Origin: CAYRTD01 sp964595055
Lineage (GTDB): Bacteria > Bacteroidota > Bacteroidia > Bacteroidales > GCA-2748055
DNA: 36,900 nucleotides
Direction of reading: 5' to 3'
NCBI GenBank assembly: GCA_964595055.1
Contig: CAZQOV010000008.1
Coordinates: forward strand, 1-36,900
A program made the translations under genes and the position numbers. How positions within the stretch are numbered: position 1 is the stretch's first letter; the number at the start of each line of letters is the position of its first letter. Below the pieces are notes generated by a model that was given only the letters and a program-made list of their open reading frames with translations, searched no databases and was not told the DNA's origin. This document shows, piece by piece, positions 9,107-17,069 of this stretch.

Positions 9107-10066
9107 TTAATCTCCATTTTCTTCTTCATTGGTCGAATATGCATCTACAATATATTTCACCAGCCGGTGCCGGATAATATCCCTTTCATCAAAGTTAATA
9201 ATAGAAATGCCCCGAATATCCTTCAAGACTTTCATTGCAATAATAAGACCAGATTCATATTTTCGTGGAAGATCGATCTGGGTGATATCTCCCGTGACAA
9301 TGAATTTGGCATTTCGTCCCATACGGGTAAGAAACATCTTCAATTGATTACCGGTAGCATTCTGCGCCTCATCGAGTATAACAAAGGCATTATCGAGTGT
9401 CCTTCCTCTCATATAGGCCAGTGGCGCGATTTGAATTATTCCTTCCTCAACAAATGACTTCAGTCTTTTCAGAGGAATCATATCATTAAGAGCATCGTAA
9501 AGAGGCTGAAGATAGGGATCCAGTTTCTCTTTATAGTCACCGGGCAGAAAACCCAGTCTTTCACCTGCTTCCACCGCTGGTCGGGTAAGAATTATTCTTT
9601 TTACCTCCCTCATTTTCAACGCCCTGACAGCCAGAGCTATGGCTGTATAAGTTTTCCCGGTACCTGCAGGTCCCACAGCCAGAACCAGATCATTTTTAAA
9701 GGCTTCCTGCACCAGTTTCTTTTGATTTATCGTCTGGGCTTTTATCGGTTTTCCTCCCTCACCATAAAGCAAAATATCTTTAGCATTATCTGCTTCTGAA
9801 ATCGAAAAGTCCTGACCATCTCCCAAAATCTCATCCAACTCATCCAACGATATATCATTGAAACGATTGAGATAATCGATCAGCAGATCCATCTTATTCT
9901 GGAATTTTTCAATCTCCTCTTTATCTCCCTTAACCTTTATTTCATTCCCTCTGGATACAATCTTAAGTTTTGGAAAATGCTGTTTGATCCTCTCAAATCT
10001 GACGTTATTAACACCAAAGAAATCAATAGGATCAATACCCTCTAAATATATGGTGGTTTCAATCAT
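9107..10066 (-). CDS. phoH: PhoH family ATPase / RNA-associated protein
   Basis: Cytoplasmic P-loop ATPase related to superfamily 1 helicase cores. It is often found with RNA metabolism genes, but the cellular reaction is not well defined. 319 aa from the ATG at 10066 (MIETTIYLEGIDPIDFFGVN). A frame extension back to 10144 lacks family resemblance and was dropped. An N-terminal KH-like part (IKQHFPKLKIVSRGNEIKV) precedes Walker A GPAGTGKT (residues 132-139) and Walker B VILDEAQNAT (around 229-238). TRPAVEAGERLGFLPGDYKEK is a PhoH hallmark. In many bacteria phoH neighbours ybeY; here it heads a unit with purC instead. It is divergent from the SAM hydrolase gene, with about 92 bases between the two starts. 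Confidence 0.93.
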   Translation of the reverse strand: MIETTIYLEGIDPIDFFGVNNVRFERIKQHFPKLKIVSRGNEIKVKGDKEEIEKFQNKMDLLIDYLNRFNDISLDELDEILGDGQDFSISEADNAKDILLYGEGGKPIKAQTINQKKLVQEAFKNDLVLAVGPAGTGKTYTAIALAVRALKMREVKRIILTRPAVEAGERLGFLPGDYKEKLDPYLQPLYDALNDMIPLKRLKSFVEEGIIQIAPLAYMRGRTLDNAFVILDEAQNATGNQLKMFLTRMGRNAKFIVTGDITQIDLPRKYESGLIIAMKVLKDIRGISIINFDERDIIRHRLVKYIVDAYSTNEEENGD

Positions 10067-10084
10067 AAATTGAATAATAATCAC

Positions 10085-10092
10085 TACTTTTG
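10085..10092 (+). promoter_or_regulatory. candidate -7 box (TAnnTTTG) for SAM hydrolase-mazG
   Basis: TACTTTTG matches the Bacteroidetes -7 consensus TAnnTTTG in the divergent gap between phoH and the SAM hydrolase gene. It would give a leader of about 60 bases. No TTG lies at the usual -33 spacing (the nearest is only 12 bases upstream), so support is partial. Confidence 0.35.
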
Positions 10093-10158
10093 AAGTTATA
10101 CAAAATAAGCGATTTTTTTTAGATAAATAATAAAACAGACCCATAGATTTCTCTCTTT

Positions 10159-10950
10159 ATGCCTGTCATTACCCTAACATCTGACTGGAATCAAAAAGAT
10201 TACTATTTAGCCGCTGTAAAAGGTCAGATTTTGCGAAAAAATGAAAATCTCACCATTGTTGATCTGAATCATAACATACAGGCCTATAACTCAAGGCAGG
10301 CAGCTTTTATCCTGAGAAATTCATTTCACAACTTCCCCGAGGGAAGCGTACACATTAACTTTGTCAATGCAGAATCCCCTACCGGCGATTCCTACTATGC
10401 CATCCTTGCCCAGAAGCATTTTTTCATCGGGAATGATAACGGCAGCTTCAGTATGATAATAAATGGACCTCCCGATAAAATTGTTAAGCTAAAACCTTTG
10501 GAAGATATTACATTCAAAAGCTTTCCGGGAATAATTACCTTCACCGATGCAGCCTGCAAGCTAATCGAACAACAGGATATCTCGATGCTGGGAGAAGAAG
10601 TAGAAAAAGTAGAGGACAGAATTCCTCTGAGAGCCATCATTGAGGAAAACTCCATAACCGGTACGGTAATTTATACAGATTCCTATGGAAATGTAATTAC
10701 AAACATCAAAAAAGACTTATTTGAAAGAATAGGAAAACAGCAGAGCTTTGAAATTTATGTTCAAAGTAAACATTACATGATCAATACCATAAATCAATCC
10801 TATTCATCTGTTCCATCCGGTGAGCTTGTGGCGGTCTTTAATTCTGCAGGGCTTCTTGAGATAGCCATAAACAATGGCAATGCAAAAAAGCTTTTAAACC
10901 TCGGGATGAATTCCCATATAAGAATTGAGTTTTTAGAACAAGAGAGTTAG
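10159..10950 (+). CDS. S-adenosyl-L-methionine hydroxide adenosyltransferase (DUF62, SAM hydrolase)
   Basis: Family members split SAM with water into adenosine and methionine; fluorinase and chlorinase relatives use halide instead. 263 aa, normal length. The N-terminus TLTSDWNQKDYYLAAVKGQI aligns with the family start (TLTTDFG..D.YVG..KG), with Trp-Asn in place of Phe-Gly. FVNAESPTGDSYYAILA and FIGNDNGSFSMI follow the family pattern of a substrate loop and Asp-Asn-Gly. The C-terminal beta domain has the diagnostic YGNVITNIK and FNSAGLLEIAINNGNAKKLL. The halogenase-specific insertion is not evident, so hydrolase is preferred. Cytoplasmic. mazG starts three bases after its stop, making a two-gene operon of small-molecule housekeeping enzymes. 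Confidence 0.87.
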   Translation: MPVITLTSDWNQKDYYLAAVKGQILRKNENLTIVDLNHNIQAYNSRQAAFILRNSFHNFPEGSVHINFVNAESPTGDSYYAILAQKHFFIGNDNGSFSMIINGPPDKIVKLKPLEDITFKSFPGIITFTDAACKLIEQQDISMLGEEVEKVEDRIPLRAIIEENSITGTVIYTDSYGNVITNIKKDLFERIGKQQSFEIYVQSKHYMINTINQSYSSVPSGELVAVFNSAGLLEIAINNGNAKKLLNLGMNSHIRIEFLEQES

Positions 10951-10953
10951 ATT

Positions 10954-11730
10954 ATGAATACAAAGAAAGATAAACTGAAAGCATTTGAAAATTTGCTGGA
11001 TATAATGGATGAACTGCGGGAAAAATGTCCCTGGGATAAGAAGCAAACCCTGGAAAGTTTGCGAAATCTTACCATTGAAGAAACATATGAACTTGCTGAC
11101 GCTATACTTGAAAAAGACCTTGAAGAGATTCGAAAGGAATTGGGAGATCTTATTCTGCATATCGTGTTTTATTCAAAAATTGGAGAAGAAAAAAAAGCAT
11201 TCGATATCGCTGATGTTATTAATGGAATAAATGACAAACTGGTTTTCCGTCATCCTCATGTCTTTGGCAATTTAGCTGTCGATAATGCTGAACAGGTTAA
11301 GGAAAACTGGGAGGAGATAAAACGAAAAGAGGGTAACCCCTCCGTACTTTCCGGAGTCCCGGATTCTTTACCCGCCATGATTAAAGCTAACAGGGTGCAG
11401 GAAAAAGTACGTGCCGTAGGATTTGACTGGGATGAACCGCATCAGGTATGGAAAAAGGTACAGGAAGAAATTGATGAACTGAAATCTGCATTGAACTCCG
11501 GAAATAAAGAGGAAATTGAATCGGAATTCGGTGACCTCATTTTTTCGATCATCAATGCAGCCAGGTTGCACGGCACAGATCCTGAAACTGCCCTGGAAAA
11601 AACAAACAGAAAATTCATTAAACGTTTTCTTTATCTCGAAAAAGAAACCCTTCATAAAGGCAGGGAATTAAAGCATATGACCCTTGAGGAAATGAATGAA
11701 ATATGGGAAAAAGCGAAGGACTTTGATTAA
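10954..11730 (+). CDS. mazG: nucleoside triphosphate pyrophosphohydrolase MazG
   Basis: Hydrolyses (d)NTPs, including damaged ones, to NMP and pyrophosphate; cytoplasmic. 258 aa, close to E. coli MazG (263). Two MazG domains in tandem: the first from KCPWDKKQTLESLRNLTIEETYELADAI with EIRKELGDLILHIVF (the EExxE...ExxD Mg-binding helices), the second from VGFDWDEPHQVWKKVQEEIDELKSAL with EIESEFGDLIFSIINAARL. RHPHVFG lies between them. Metal-binding Glu/Asp residues are present in both copies. The ATG at 10954 sits three bases after the SAM hydrolase stop, so translation is probably coupled. It converges with the DUF5606 gene about 50 bases downstream, with no clear terminator hairpin between them. 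Confidence 0.95.
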   Translation: MNTKKDKLKAFENLLDIMDELREKCPWDKKQTLESLRNLTIEETYELADAILEKDLEEIRKELGDLILHIVFYSKIGEEKKAFDIADVINGINDKLVFRHPHVFGNLAVDNAEQVKENWEEIKRKEGNPSVLSGVPDSLPAMIKANRVQEKVRAVGFDWDEPHQVWKKVQEEIDELKSALNSGNKEEIESEFGDLIFSIINAARLHGTDPETALEKTNRKFIKRFLYLEKETLHKGRELKHMTLEEMNEIWEKAKDFD

Positions 11731-11779
11731 AAGTTCAAGCCAGGTGAAAGGTCACGGATTGAACGAAAAAGCCAAGACG

Positions 11780-12250
11780 CTATTTTTCTTTAGTATTATC
11801 CGCCTGTTCACCCTCACTCTTATCTTCCTCTATTTCTCCGGTTGCCTTTTTTTCCTCTTCTTCATCTTCTGGCTCAAGCATATTCAGGTCGTGAAGCTGA
11901 TTGTACCAGGAAAGAACCTTCTTGATATCCGAAACATACACCCTTTCCCTGTCATAGTCGGGTAATATTTCTTCAAAGTAATTTTTCATCTCATCAGCGG
12001 AAGATTTTGGAGACAATGTCTTCCCCCCTTCTTCTTTTTCATATATCTTATTGAAAACATTACCCAGGGGTACCTCATCCTCCTCGGTAAATATGGCAAT
12101 ATCCTCCAATGTGCTTACTTTATCACTTGCATAAGCCGGGATTCTTTTTTTGTCTGTCAAAGATTCAACAATAATTCCGTTTTTAGACTGTGCGATAAAC
12201 TTATAAAGTCCTGGTTTGCCTCCAATCGCCAGAATATCTTTCAATTTCAT
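11780..12250 (-). CDS. DUF5606 family protein
   Basis: 156 aa, probably cytoplasmic (no signal, no membrane segment). The start MKLKDILAIGGKPGLYKFIAQSKNGIIVESL is typical of this Bacteroidetes-restricted family. The first part looks like a small beta barrel (SH3/Tudor-like), then a helical part (SSADEMKNYFEEILPDYDRERVYVSDIKKVLSWYNQLHDLNML). The last 30 residues are an acidic tail (EPEDEEEEKKATGEIEEDKSEGEQ). Function unknown. It lies 118 bases downstream of the djlA-like gene on the same strand and may be the end of that run. Confidence 0.8.
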   Translation of the reverse strand: MKLKDILAIGGKPGLYKFIAQSKNGIIVESLTDKKRIPAYASDKVSTLEDIAIFTEEDEVPLGNVFNKIYEKEEGGKTLSPKSSADEMKNYFEEILPDYDRERVYVSDIKKVLSWYNQLHDLNMLEPEDEEEEKKATGEIEEDKSEGEQADNTKEK

Positions 12251-12368
12251 AAATAAATGATTTTAAACGTTCAGCCTGAAAAAAGTTATTTTTATATTCG
12301 ACTCGTTGAACCCAAAAGTATTAAAAAAATTATTATCTCGATCAAATCCTATTTTTTTACTTCAAGAA

Positions 12369-13091
12369 TTAGCTAAAGCCTCGTTCCTTTCGTATGGATT
12401 CATATGCCTCGCTTACTTTACGGAATTTTTCATGAGCAACTTTTTTGAAATCATCACCAAGATAGGAAACTTTATCCGGATGATATTTCATTGCCATCTT
12501 TCTGTAAGCTTTTTTCACCTCTTCATTATTCGCCTCCGGACTTATCTCCAGGATTTTGTAGGCAGCATCCGTGGACGGAACAAACATCGATAAAATGGAC
12601 TCCCGGTCCTTTGCATTAATCCCAAGATATCCGGCAATTCGCTGAAGAATGTTTTTTTCTGCGGGTCCAATTACTCCATCAGCATTTGCTATTCCATAAA
12701 GAAAGTGCATCATTTGTAACCTGGAAGAATAATCCAGTCTGGTCTTAATCTGTTGGGTTACAGCTTGCAGATCCACATCTCTTTTCAATAAATCTCTGAG
12801 CATCATGATGGCTTCACTGGCAGAGCTTTCTCCAAAGCTTCTTACAAAATAGGCCTTGACAAAATCCAATTCGGATTTAAGCACCTTCCCATCTGCTTTC
12901 ATTACAGCTGAAACCAGAACCAGGAGACTCATAGCAAAATCACCCGGTGTAGTTCTTCCGGGGATACCTTGAAATTTTGGTATCCCCTGATCATCGAAAG
13001 CTGTTCCAATCAGGAATCCAATTAAACCGCCAACAGGGCCGAAAAATGCCCATCCAAGACCTCCTGCAATCCATTTTGTAAATTTACCCAT
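12369..13091 (-). CDS. DjlA-like protein: TerB domain plus DnaJ domain
   Basis: 240 aa. The N-terminal glycine-rich hydrophobic stretch GGLGWAFFGPVGGLIGFLIGTAFD (residues 10-33) probably anchors the protein in the inner membrane, as in DjlA. Residues about 45-150 form a TerB-like helical domain (FAMSLLVLVSAVMKADGKVLKSEL, then IANADGVIGPAEKNILQRIAGYLGI). Residues about 172-238 are a J domain (AAYKILEISPEANNEEVKKAYRKMAMKYHPD) with HPD at 204-206, needed to stimulate DnaK ATPase. It is therefore a probable co-chaperone at the membrane. It starts six bases after the coaE stop and belongs to the nusB-coaE run. Confidence 0.88.
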   Translation of the reverse strand: MGKFTKWIAGGLGWAFFGPVGGLIGFLIGTAFDDQGIPKFQGIPGRTTPGDFAMSLLVLVSAVMKADGKVLKSELDFVKAYFVRSFGESSASEAIMMLRDLLKRDVDLQAVTQQIKTRLDYSSRLQMMHFLYGIANADGVIGPAEKNILQRIAGYLGINAKDRESILSMFVPSTDAAYKILEISPEANNEEVKKAYRKMAMKYHPDKVSYLGDDFKKVAHEKFRKVSEAYESIRKERGFS

Positions 13092-13097
13092 GCTTGT

Positions 13098-13697
13098 CTA
13101 TTTTTTTTGCTTCTGCAAAGAAATAAATTTATCATGTAAATCAAGAACCTGTGGCAGAATTAAATTTCCTTCATTATTTAAAAGGATGTAATCGCTTAAT
13201 TTTTTTTTATTCTCCTCGGGAAGTTGTTGCTTCATTCTTTTTAAAACATCCTCTCTTTTAACGGAGTCCCGGTGCATTACTCTCCGGATCCGCAATTCTT
13301 CGTCGGCAAAGACATAAATAATAAAATCAAAAAAACGATCAAATCCGGATTCAAATAAAATTGCCGCCTCCTGAATAACATACGGATATTCTAGATGTTC
13401 TTTGGTCCAATGAATAAAGTCATCTCTAACGGCAGGATGAACAAGTTCATTGAGAGAATGAAGTTTTTCAGGATCATTAAAAACAACGGAAGCGATATAC
13501 TTGCGATTGAGAATACCCTTTTCATAGGCCTTTTCACCCAGCACAGAAATTATGCCGGATTTCAGACTGTCAACAGTGTTCATTAATCTTTTAGCCTCAA
13601 TATCAGATTCATAAACGGGAATCTTCAAGTGTTTAAAAACCCGGCTAACCAGGCTTTTCCCACTTCCAATTCCTCCGGTCAATCCAATCTTAAGCAT
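13098..13697 (-). CDS. coaE: dephospho-CoA kinase
   Basis: Last step of CoA synthesis: phosphorylates the 3'-OH of dephospho-CoA with ATP; cytoplasmic. 199 aa, normal length. The P-loop GGIGSGKS is at residues 8-15, with the usual family start LKIGLTGGIGSGKSLVSRVF. YESDIEAKRLM, LVHPAVRDDF and EAAILFESGFD follow, all conserved parts (substrate-binding Asp, lid and core). The ATG overlaps the TAA of the YbbR-like gene by one base (TAATG), which points to translational coupling. Confidence 0.96.
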   Translation of the reverse strand: MLKIGLTGGIGSGKSLVSRVFKHLKIPVYESDIEAKRLMNTVDSLKSGIISVLGEKAYEKGILNRKYIASVVFNDPEKLHSLNELVHPAVRDDFIHWTKEHLEYPYVIQEAAILFESGFDRFFDFIIYVFADEELRIRRVMHRDSVKREDVLKRMKQQLPEENKKKLSDYILLNNEGNLILPQVLDLHDKFISLQKQKK

Positions 13698-14689
13698 TAC
13701 TTTTTAATGAGATATTCAATAGTTTTGGGATTATATTTTATGGCGCGAACAAAATCCGGCGATTTGGTGAGTTTCACCTCCAACCGGGCAAGCCCATCCT
13801 GAATTTCAGAATAATTGACACTGGCAGTGAACATCTCGGATTGTACCTTTTCATAGTTACTCAATCCCACCTGACAGCTTAGGGCAATTTGTTTCGGAAA
13901 GGTAATTATATTCACCGTGTCGGGAGCACCGTTAACCCTTATAGGAATGGACAGGGTTTTCTCAGTAAATCTTTCCACCTCGATTTTAATGCTTACTTTT
14001 TCCGGATGGAAGGTCGTATATTCAATGCTTTGCAAACCGGTTTCAATTTTCTTATCCTTTGAGATAACCCCCAGATCATCTCCCTGTGTATACACTGTTT
14101 TCAGTGTATCCAAAATATAGTCCGGTCCGGTTACCATAATGGAATCTGGCTCTATAAGCGGAGCCTGTTTCAATATCATTTGCTGTTCAAGTTGAAAATC
14201 AAAATTCTGCTTAACACGAATGCGTTTTTCCTCCACTTCTGCAAAAGGAAACACCAGGGTATCAGGTTTTACATCCAAAATCTCAAACTCAGGACTTAAT
14301 TGTTTATCGATGTAATCCCTCAAAAATCTCGTCTCCAGAAAGTAAAATGCCGAATCTCTTTCTCTAAAAGGCTTCAGGGTAAAAGAATTTACATTAAGAA
14401 CAAGAGGAATATACCTTGAGCTAATCTTATGTTGCAGTAAAACATATCCATGTGCATAAACATCCAGCTTCAAATGATCAGGAAGATCACCGATCAGCGT
14501 TTTATCGTCAGGAAAATTACGATATCGTATCGGATAATCGATTTGGGTGGCATAATTTTTTTCCAGAGCTTTAAGTAGCCAGATGACAATGGAAATGGTC
14601 AAAAAGAATGCAAAGATAAGTGCTTTCTTTCGGGCGCCGGTTCTGTCATTACCAAACAATCCAAATAATGTGTTAAAAAAATTGTTCAT
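13697..14689 (-). CDS. YbbR/CdaR-like domain protein
   Basis: 330 aa. Short cytoplasmic start, one membrane segment (KALIFAFFLTISIVIWLLKAL, about residues 23-43), then a periplasmic part made of YbbR-type beta domains (for example IDYPIRYRNFPDDKTLIGDLPDHLKLDVYAHG and LSIPIRVNGAPDTVNIITFPKQIALSCQV). In Firmicutes the related CdaR regulates the c-di-AMP cyclase CdaA; no cyclase gene is adjacent here, so that role is not implied. It is coupled to coaE by a one-base overlap. A 132-base gap with an imperfect dyad separates it from yajC. Confidence 0.88.
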   Translation of the reverse strand: MNNFFNTLFGLFGNDRTGARKKALIFAFFLTISIVIWLLKALEKNYATQIDYPIRYRNFPDDKTLIGDLPDHLKLDVYAHGYVLLQHKISSRYIPLVLNVNSFTLKPFRERDSAFYFLETRFLRDYIDKQLSPEFEILDVKPDTLVFPFAEVEEKRIRVKQNFDFQLEQQMILKQAPLIEPDSIMVTGPDYILDTLKTVYTQGDDLGVISKDKKIETGLQSIEYTTFHPEKVSIKIEVERFTEKTLSIPIRVNGAPDTVNIITFPKQIALSCQVGLSNYEKVQSEMFTASVNYSEIQDGLARLEVKLTKSPDFVRAIKYNPKTIEYLIKK

Positions 14690-14759
14690 TATGGCTCCCC
14701 CAGTGTTTAGCCAAAGGTATAAAAAAGTGAGATAAACCGGTCAGTGAAAATAAGGGAAG

Positions 14760-14807
14760 CAGAGGCGAAAAAATACTTTCCTTTAGTGAAGAATCTATCC
14801 GCCTCTG
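14760..14807 (-). repeat. imperfect stem-loop between yajC and YbbR-like genes
   Basis: CAGAGGCG (14760-14767) and CGCCTCTG (14800-14807) are perfect 8-base complements enclosing 32 bases, within which CTTTC and GTGAAG can pair further. It lies just after the yajC stop on the transcribed (minus) strand. It could be an attenuator, a processing site or a weak terminator; there is no long U tract. Confidence 0.4.
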
Positions 14808-14821
14808 AATTTTTCTGAAAC

Positions 14822-15139
14822 CTATCTCTGTGTGGTACTAATATCTCCGGGATCTTTCAATACAGCATTTTTATCTACCTTGATCCTTACATTATCAGCG
14901 ATTTCAACCGTCAATGTCTGATCCTTTACATCCATTACTTTCCCATAAATTCCTCCTGTGGTGACAATTTTCTCTCCTTTTGAGATGGAACTTCTGTAAT
15001 TCTTAAGCTCCTTTTGTTTTTTAACCTGAGGGCGGATCATGAAAAAATAAAATACCACAATGATCAACAATAAAGGTAAAAGTGAAGTCAGTGGACTGGG
15101 TGAAGCCGGTTCCTGTAAAATAATTGTTAAAAAATTCAT
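14822..15139 (-). CDS. yajC: preprotein translocase subunit YajC
   Basis: 105 aa accessory component of the SecDF-YajC complex in the inner membrane. One N-terminal membrane segment (SLLPLLLIIVVFYFFMIRPQVKKQKELKNYRSS), with the family signature FYFFMIRPQ.KKQKE, then the conserved small cytoplasmic domain (KGEKIVTTGGIYGKVMDVKDQTLTVEIADNVRIKVDKNAV). Length is normal. Located between the DUF1573 lipoprotein and the YbbR-like gene, 17 bases after the former. Confidence 0.95.
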   Translation of the reverse strand: MNFLTIILQEPASPSPLTSLLPLLLIIVVFYFFMIRPQVKKQKELKNYRSSISKGEKIVTTGGIYGKVMDVKDQTLTVEIADNVRIKVDKNAVLKDPGDISTTQR

Positions 15140-15156
15140 TGTTTAAAGTGTTTAAT

Positions 15157-15579
15157 TTATTGGGTTATTACTTCTGCTTTCAAATTTAATTTTACAATAC
15201 GGTTTTCCGCATTTGTCTCAACCGTAACGGTTTTAAAATCTTTTCCTGATCTCCCCCTGGAGTCATACACAACCTTCAATTGACCTTTCTCTCCCGGAGC
15301 GAGCGGTTTTTTATCAAAATCGGGAACGGTACATCCGCATGTAGCTGAAGCACGCCTGATAATAAGTGGACCATCTCCAGTATTTGTGTAACTAAAAAAC
15401 CACCCCACTTGTTCTCCTTCGATTACCTTACCAAAATCATGCTCGGTCTTCTCAAACTGAATTTTTGCTGTACCTTTTTGCCCGTTAATATCGTAAGTGG
15501 AATTTTCTGAATACTCCGAATGATTACAAGCCAGCATGAAAACAAAAAACAGGCCTGCCCCGAATAATCGTGTTCTCAT
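15157..15579 (-). CDS. DUF1573 domain lipoprotein
   Basis: 140 aa. The signal peptide ends in MLAC with the candidate lipidated Cys at residue 18, so a periplasm-facing lipoprotein is expected. The body is a single DUF1573 immunoglobulin-like (ASH/MSP-related) beta sandwich: FEKTEHDFGKVIEGEQVGWFFSYTNTGDGPLII, then ASATCGCTVPDFDKKPLAPGEKGQLKVVYDSRGRSG. The CGCT motif and GxxG turn are family marks. Precise function unknown. The gene lies between nusB (15 bases upstream) and yajC, an arrangement common in Bacteroidetes. Confidence 0.9.
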   Translation of the reverse strand: MRTRLFGAGLFFVFMLACNHSEYSENSTYDINGQKGTAKIQFEKTEHDFGKVIEGEQVGWFFSYTNTGDGPLIIRRASATCGCTVPDFDKKPLAPGEKGQLKVVYDSRGRSGKDFKTVTVETNAENRIVKLNLKAEVITQ

Positions 15580-15594
15580 ATCATTCCTCCGTTT

Positions 15595-16545
15595 TTAAAT
15601 TTCGCCGATTAATCCTCTTCCTGTTTTAATGATTTTTTTCTCATCCTTCAGTTTTTGCAGTATTTTATCCAATACCCCGTTGATAAATGTATTGCTTTTT
15701 TCTGTACTGTAATATTTAGCTATTTCCAGAAATTCATTCAGGGTAACCTTTGTTGGAATCGAACGGAATTCGATCATTTCCGTAATAGCCAGTTGCATGA
15801 TTAACACATCCATAAACGCAATTCGCTCCAAATCCCAGTTACTTGCTTTCTCTTCAATAAGCTCCAGGCTCATGCCCCGGTAAGCTGTAGCCTTTCTGAA
15901 TAATTTCTTAACAAAATCGCGGTCTTCATCGTTTTTGAAGAGATCAGGTAGTTCGAGCTCTTCTGTACTGTCTTTTCTGAATTTTTTCACGGTTTTAATC
16001 ACCATGGAAATCACAAACTCAAGATCATCGTTCCAGTATATACTTTTCTCTTCAAGAATTTGATGCAGCGATTCATTGGGATATACAATATCATTAAAAA
16101 AACGAATGATGATTTTTTTATCCTTATTATAATCCGTTTGTTCCTCATTCATATACTCATTATACTCCGGATGCCCGATAAACAGATTGTAGAGTTCTTT
16201 AATAAACTCAGGGTGATTAGACCAACTGATCTTAACCGTTTCCAAATACCTTTTAAACTGTCGATTCTCTCTCAGTTGTTCTACAAACTTGTTAGTAATG
16301 AAACGGGTATTCGGGTGAAGATCTTCATGGCTGGGGATTCGCTTATTCTTTGCCAGTTCTATCCTGGATTCAGCATAGTCCACCACCTCTAAAGCTAACA
16401 AAAGTATATAGTAAAAGAGATCGTAAGCCTTATTAATACTAAAAAACAACTCCTTCTCCGACTTATTTAAATCCTTTTGATCAGATTTATAATAAGCGTA
16501 AAGTACCTGTAACACTTTAATCCTTAAAAGCCGTCTGCTTATCAT
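15595..16545 (-). CDS. nusB: transcription antitermination factor NusB (long Bacteroidetes form)
   Basis: NusB with NusE (S10) binds boxA RNA and supports rRNA antitermination; cytoplasmic. The chosen ATG at 16545 (MISRRLLRIKVLQVLYAYY) gives 316 aa, against about 140 in E. coli. Bacteroidetes NusB is typically this long, with an extra helical N-terminal half. The canonical NusB core is the last 130 residues or so, including AFMDVLIMQLAITEMIEFRSIPTKVTLNEFLEIAKYYSTEKSNTFINGVLDKI, where the SIPTKVTLNEFIEIAK and FINGVLD pattern is diagnostic. A frame extension to 16611 crosses the promoter and was dropped. First gene of the run to coaE/djlA. Confidence 0.93.
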   Translation of the reverse strand: MISRRLLRIKVLQVLYAYYKSDQKDLNKSEKELFFSINKAYDLFYYILLLALEVVDYAESRIELAKNKRIPSHEDLHPNTRFITNKFVEQLRENRQFKRYLETVKISWSNHPEFIKELYNLFIGHPEYNEYMNEEQTDYNKDKKIIIRFFNDIVYPNESLHQILEEKSIYWNDDLEFVISMVIKTVKKFRKDSTEELELPDLFKNDEDRDFVKKLFRKATAYRGMSLELIEEKASNWDLERIAFMDVLIMQLAITEMIEFRSIPTKVTLNEFLEIAKYYSTEKSNTFINGVLDKILQKLKDEKKIIKTGRGLIGEI

Positions 16546-16576
16546 TATAAAAGAACAAAATTTTAATATCCGGCTG

Positions 16577-16584
16577 CAAATGTA
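16577..16584 (-). promoter_or_regulatory. -7 box of the nusB operon promoter
   Basis: On the minus strand TACATTTG fits TAnnTTTG exactly and is followed by GC, as in many Bacteroidetes promoters. It lies 31 bases before the nusB ATG, predicting a leader of about 20-25 bases. No clear TTG is found at -33, so the call rests on the -7 box and position. Confidence 0.55.
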
Positions 16585-16613
16585 CGGATTTTTTTGCGAG
16601 AATCTAAGCACTG

Positions 16614-16802
16614 TTATCCATTTATAGATTTCCGTTTATCCTCCTGCACAATACCCGCAAAATTATTAAAAAAAAATTTGCGCAGGAGGTTATATTGATT
16701 CAGACAGTCCGGACCCTTGCCTGATTTGTAAACGGTTCCCTGAAAATTATCGGCCAAACGGAACCTCCAACCAAATACATGGAGCCTAATCTGACAAGCC
16801 AA
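16614..16802 (-). ncRNA. candidate structured RNA upstream of nusB
   Basis: About 190 bases with more self-complementarity than any other gap. On the minus strand GGAGGTT (16765-16771) pairs with AACCTCC (about 16685-16691), enclosing a GGTTCC/GGAACC hairpin (16734-16739 with 16760-16765) and a CAGGC...GTCTG hairpin around the palindrome GTCCGGAC. Alternatively CCTCCTGC (16640-16647) pairs with GCAGGAGG (16682-16689), with GCAAA/TTTGC nested inside. An open frame also covers the region from a TTG, but it has no recognisable protein features. A TTGACA lies upstream near 16837. It could be a 6S-like or other small RNA, or an untranslated element; strand and ends are inferred. Confidence 0.35.
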
Positions 16803-17069
16803 TAGCCCACCCTTCCTAATATTACGTATTGAATGTCAATTATTTAAAGAAAGAGGAATCCATGCAAAACAGCCGAAACAAGCTCCCGGATGAGAGGCAA
16901 TAATTTATTGTTTTAGTGAACATTAAATATCTTTCCAAACGATATTTTCTTATATTAGCACCCAAATTTTGATATAAAATTTATCAAATTAGTATTATAG
17001 TTGAAGAATTCTAAATTATTTTTTTATTTTTGATTTTGAAACGCATTAATCCGAAACTAAATCGAGTTC

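Noticed and set aside
10067..10144. 26-residue N-terminal extension of PhoH
   Set aside because: Family proteins start near MIETTIYLEG; the extension crosses the divergent promoter region.
10159..10950. Fluorinase or chlorinase function for the SAM hydrolase family gene
   Set aside because: The halogenase-specific insertion is not apparent and no halometabolite genes are nearby; the common hydrolase role is more likely.
16614..16802. 62-residue open frame on the minus strand starting at TTG
   Set aside because: No recognised family, no signal or membrane feature, and it coincides with strong nucleic-acid inverted repeats, so an RNA explanation is preferred.
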